A stretch of 7,479 nucleotides of DNA from an uncultured bacterium (GTDB lineage Bacteria > Bacillota > Clostridia > Lachnospirales > Lachnospiraceae). The position numbers and the translations under genes are program-made. The notes below the pieces were generated by a model. The model had not been told where the DNA came from. It worked only from the letters and a program-made list of their open reading frames with translations, and ran no database searches. Position 1 is the first letter of the stretch, and each line of letters starts with the position of its first letter. The stretch is taken from assembly GCA_905215625.1 (NCBI GenBank), contig CAJMQQ010000084.1:1-7479 (forward strand), in the 5' to 3' direction. Shown here in pieces: positions 6,238 to 7,479 of this stretch.

Positions 6238-6468
6238 TTACTCATCAAATTCTACTACTACATAGAATCCTCTGGAATTTTCTCTTACGTCTTTTACGAT
6301 TCCGTATTCAGAAAGAATCCGATCCCGGTTGGAATAGCAGCCGGACATTGCAACAGCCGGATCAATGATGTAACTGTAGCCGCTGGTGCCGTCCCGCTCG
6401 ATAATTTTCACTTTATCGCCAGGCTTTACCAGTCCTGGACGTTCCATCTTAAATTCTTCGGTTCTCAA
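6238..6468 (-). CDS. Small hypothetical protein, 76 residues, TTG start
   Basis: I cannot assign this protein to a named family. The start is a TTG at 6468. Upstream of it on the minus strand is AAGGGAGGG, with its GGAGG core at 6481 to 6477 and eight bases of spacing. An internal ATG seven codons in (at 6447) has no comparable site. The sequence has a PGDKVKI element (16-22), a central segment around SGYSYIIDPAVAMSGCYSNRDRI (29-51), and a closing strand pair GIVKDVRENSRGFYVVVEFDE (56-76). This pattern suggests a small beta-rich SH3- or KOW-like fold. There is no signal peptide or membrane segment, so it should be cytoplasmic. The Shine-Dalgarno site, perfect -10 box and dedicated terminator all support a real gene despite its size. 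It is divergent from the PLP-enzyme gene, and the two promoters overlap. Confidence 0.78.
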   Translation of the reverse strand: MRTEEFKMERPGLVKPGDKVKIIERDGTSGYSYIIDPAVAMSGCYSNRDRILSEYGIVKDVRENSRGFYVVVEFDE

Positions 6469-6485
6469 TGGATTTCCCTCCCTTG

Positions 6486-6514
6486 TTGAAATAATTTGGA
6501 TTCTGTTTTATTAT
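6486..6514 (+). promoter_or_regulatory. Predicted promoter of the PLP-enzyme gene
   Basis: TTGAAA (6486-6491, five of six -35 bases) and TATTAT (6509-6514, five of six -10 bases) are separated by exactly 17 bases. Transcription would start near 6521, about 36 bases before the TTG start. The -10 box overlaps the minus-strand -10 box of the divergent small gene. Confidence 0.55.
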
Positions 6515-6515
6515 A
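6510..6515 (-). promoter_or_regulatory. Predicted -10 box of the small protein gene
   Basis: On the minus strand this reads as a perfect TATAAT, 41 bases before the TTG start at 6468. I see no good -35 box at 17-18 bases (TTTTAT or CTTTTA). It overlaps five of the six bases of the plus-strand -10 box, so polymerase probably cannot occupy both promoters at once. Confidence 0.5.
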
Positions 6516-6556
6516 GAATAGATTTTAGCGAAATAAAAGAGGCAGGACCAGTAATT

Positions 6557-7479
6557 TTGAAACAGGACAGAGGATTATTAGAACAATTACAGGAATATGG
6601 AAAATCAGAAATGTATCCATTTCATATGCCGGGACATAAGAGGGCAGATTTGGATTTTCCCAACCCCTATCAGATTGATATTACAGAAATTGACGGATTT
6701 GACAACCTTCATCATCCGGAGGGGATTTTAAAAAACGCAATGGAATATGCATCCAGAGTTTATGGAAGCGATAAATCCTGGTTTCTAGTCAATGGAAGCA
6801 GCAGCGGGATTTTAAGCGCAGTCTGCGGCCTGACGAAACCGGGAGGATGGATTCTGATGAGCCGCAACTGCCATAAGTCTGCTTACTATGGCGTTTTTTT
6901 GAATCAATTACAAGCTCAGTATGTTTATCCACAATATATTCCGGAATTTGGGATTCAGGGTGGAATTTTACCGGAAGATGTGGAAAACGCGCTGCAATCC
7001 AATTCAGAAATCCAGGCAGTTTTAATCGTATCCCCAACTTATGAGGGAGTGGTTTCGGATATAAAAGAAATTGCCAATGTGGTGCATCAATATGGGATTC
7101 CGTTGATTGTGGATGAAGCTCATGGAGCACATTTTCCTTTTGCATATCAGGGAGGATTCCCAGTGTCAGCCCTGGATTTGGGGGCAGATGTAGTGATTCA
7201 GAGCCTTCATAAAACGCTGCCTTCCTTTACCCAGACTGCTATGATTCATTGGAAAAAAGGATATGCAGATTGTGGAAAAATAGAGCGGTATCTTCAGATT
7301 TACCAGAGCAGTAGTCCATCGTATCTGTTTATGGGGGGAATCGACTGGTGCATCCATACCATGAAAGAAGATCAGGGAGAGCGATTAAAAAAACTGCTGG
7401 AACAGGTATCAGAGATCCGGAAAAAATCAGCAGAATGGAATCATATCCGGATTCCAGGCAGAGAGTTAATCGGAACATA
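6557..7479 (+). CDS. Orn/Lys/Arg decarboxylase-family PLP enzyme, 5' part (runs off the window)
   Basis: The first 307 residues of a fold-type I PLP enzyme are present, out of roughly 480 usual for the short Gram-positive members of this family. The N-terminal element YPFHMPGHKR (20-29) is the hallmark of the OKR decarboxylase group. It is followed by TEIDGFDNLHHPEGI (43-57), the cofactor-binding NGSSSG (79-84), the catalytic-pocket DEAHGAHF (186-193, with D186 expected to contact the PLP ring nitrogen) and QSLHKTLPS (215-223), where K219 should form the Schiff base. The C-terminal decarboxylase domain is beyond the window. In this family the reaction is decarboxylation of arginine, lysine or ornithine to a polyamine precursor. 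The substrate of this short type cannot be told from sequence. No in-frame ATG lies upstream. TTG at 6557, with AGGA nine bases before it, is the most likely start. An in-frame ATG at codon 19 is too late because it would delete conserved N-terminal sequence. Confidence 0.9.
   Translation, partial: MKQDRGLLEQLQEYGKSEMYPFHMPGHKRADLDFPNPYQIDITEIDGFDNLHHPEGILKNAMEYASRVYGSDKSWFLVNGSSSGILSAVCGLTKPGGWILMSRNCHKSAYYGVFLNQLQAQYVYPQYIPEFGIQGGILPEDVENALQSNSEIQAVLIVSPTYEGVVSDIKEIANVVHQYGIPLIVDEAHGAHFPFAYQGGFPVSALDLGADVVIQSLHKTLPSFTQTAMIHWKKGYADCGKIERYLQIYQSSSPSYLFMGGIDWCIHTMKEDQGERLKKLLEQVSEIRKKSAEWNHIRIPGRELIGT

Noticed and set aside
5937..6248. Minus-strand open frame of 103 codons
   Set aside because: It is the antisense shadow of the Pro/Thr/Glu-rich tail of the surface protein and runs through the terminator. 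It has no family resemblance and no good ribosome binding site.
6789..7357. Two minus-strand open frames opposite the PLP-enzyme gene
   Set aside because: They lie entirely antisense to a well-conserved coding region and have no recognisable protein features.

Overview
The window looks like part of a low-GC Gram-positive chromosome. It probably comes from an anaerobic gut-type Clostridia/Lachnospiraceae member. The basis is AT-rich DNA with strong GGAGG-type ribosome binding sites, TTG starts, a tRNA gene without an encoded CCA end, an RpiR-controlled PTS, and an exported cell-wall-repeat/propeller protein of a type common in that group. The genus cannot be fixed from sequence alone.

Layout, left to right. 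A tRNA-Lys(UUU), lacking only its first three bases, ends at 70 and is followed by a strong terminator. A minus-strand RpiR/SIS-type regulator (185-955) has its own terminator at 135-170. It is divergent from a two-gene plus-strand operon: a glucose/beta-glucoside-superfamily PTS EIIBC (1253-2722) and, 35 bases later, a formylglycine-dependent sulfatase-family hydrolase without a signal peptide (2758-4230). The divergent intergenic region carries a promoter for each direction and a perfect 15-bp inverted repeat (1043-1057 and 1141-1155). The right-hand copy starts exactly on the -35 box of the PTS promoter, so it is the best operator candidate. Next is a membrane-anchored, probably extracellular protein with a cell-wall-binding-like repeat, a YY-rich propeller-like region and a Pro-Ala-Glu-Thr repeat tail (4338-6179). 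It ends at a bidirectional terminator. A small minus-strand protein of unknown function (6238-6468) is divergent from the 5' part of an Orn/Lys/Arg decarboxylase-family PLP enzyme (6557 to beyond the window end). These two genes have overlapping promoters and both appear to start with TTG.

The most interesting unit is the regulator/EIIBC/sulfatase locus. The simplest reading is that the EIIBC imports and phosphorylates a sulfated (or otherwise esterified) sugar, the cytoplasmic sulfatase-fold enzyme removes the ester, and the SIS-domain regulator senses the phosphosugar. The gene families and the operon are visible in the sequence. The substrate is inference. The flanking genes look like ordinary chromosomal genes unrelated to this unit.
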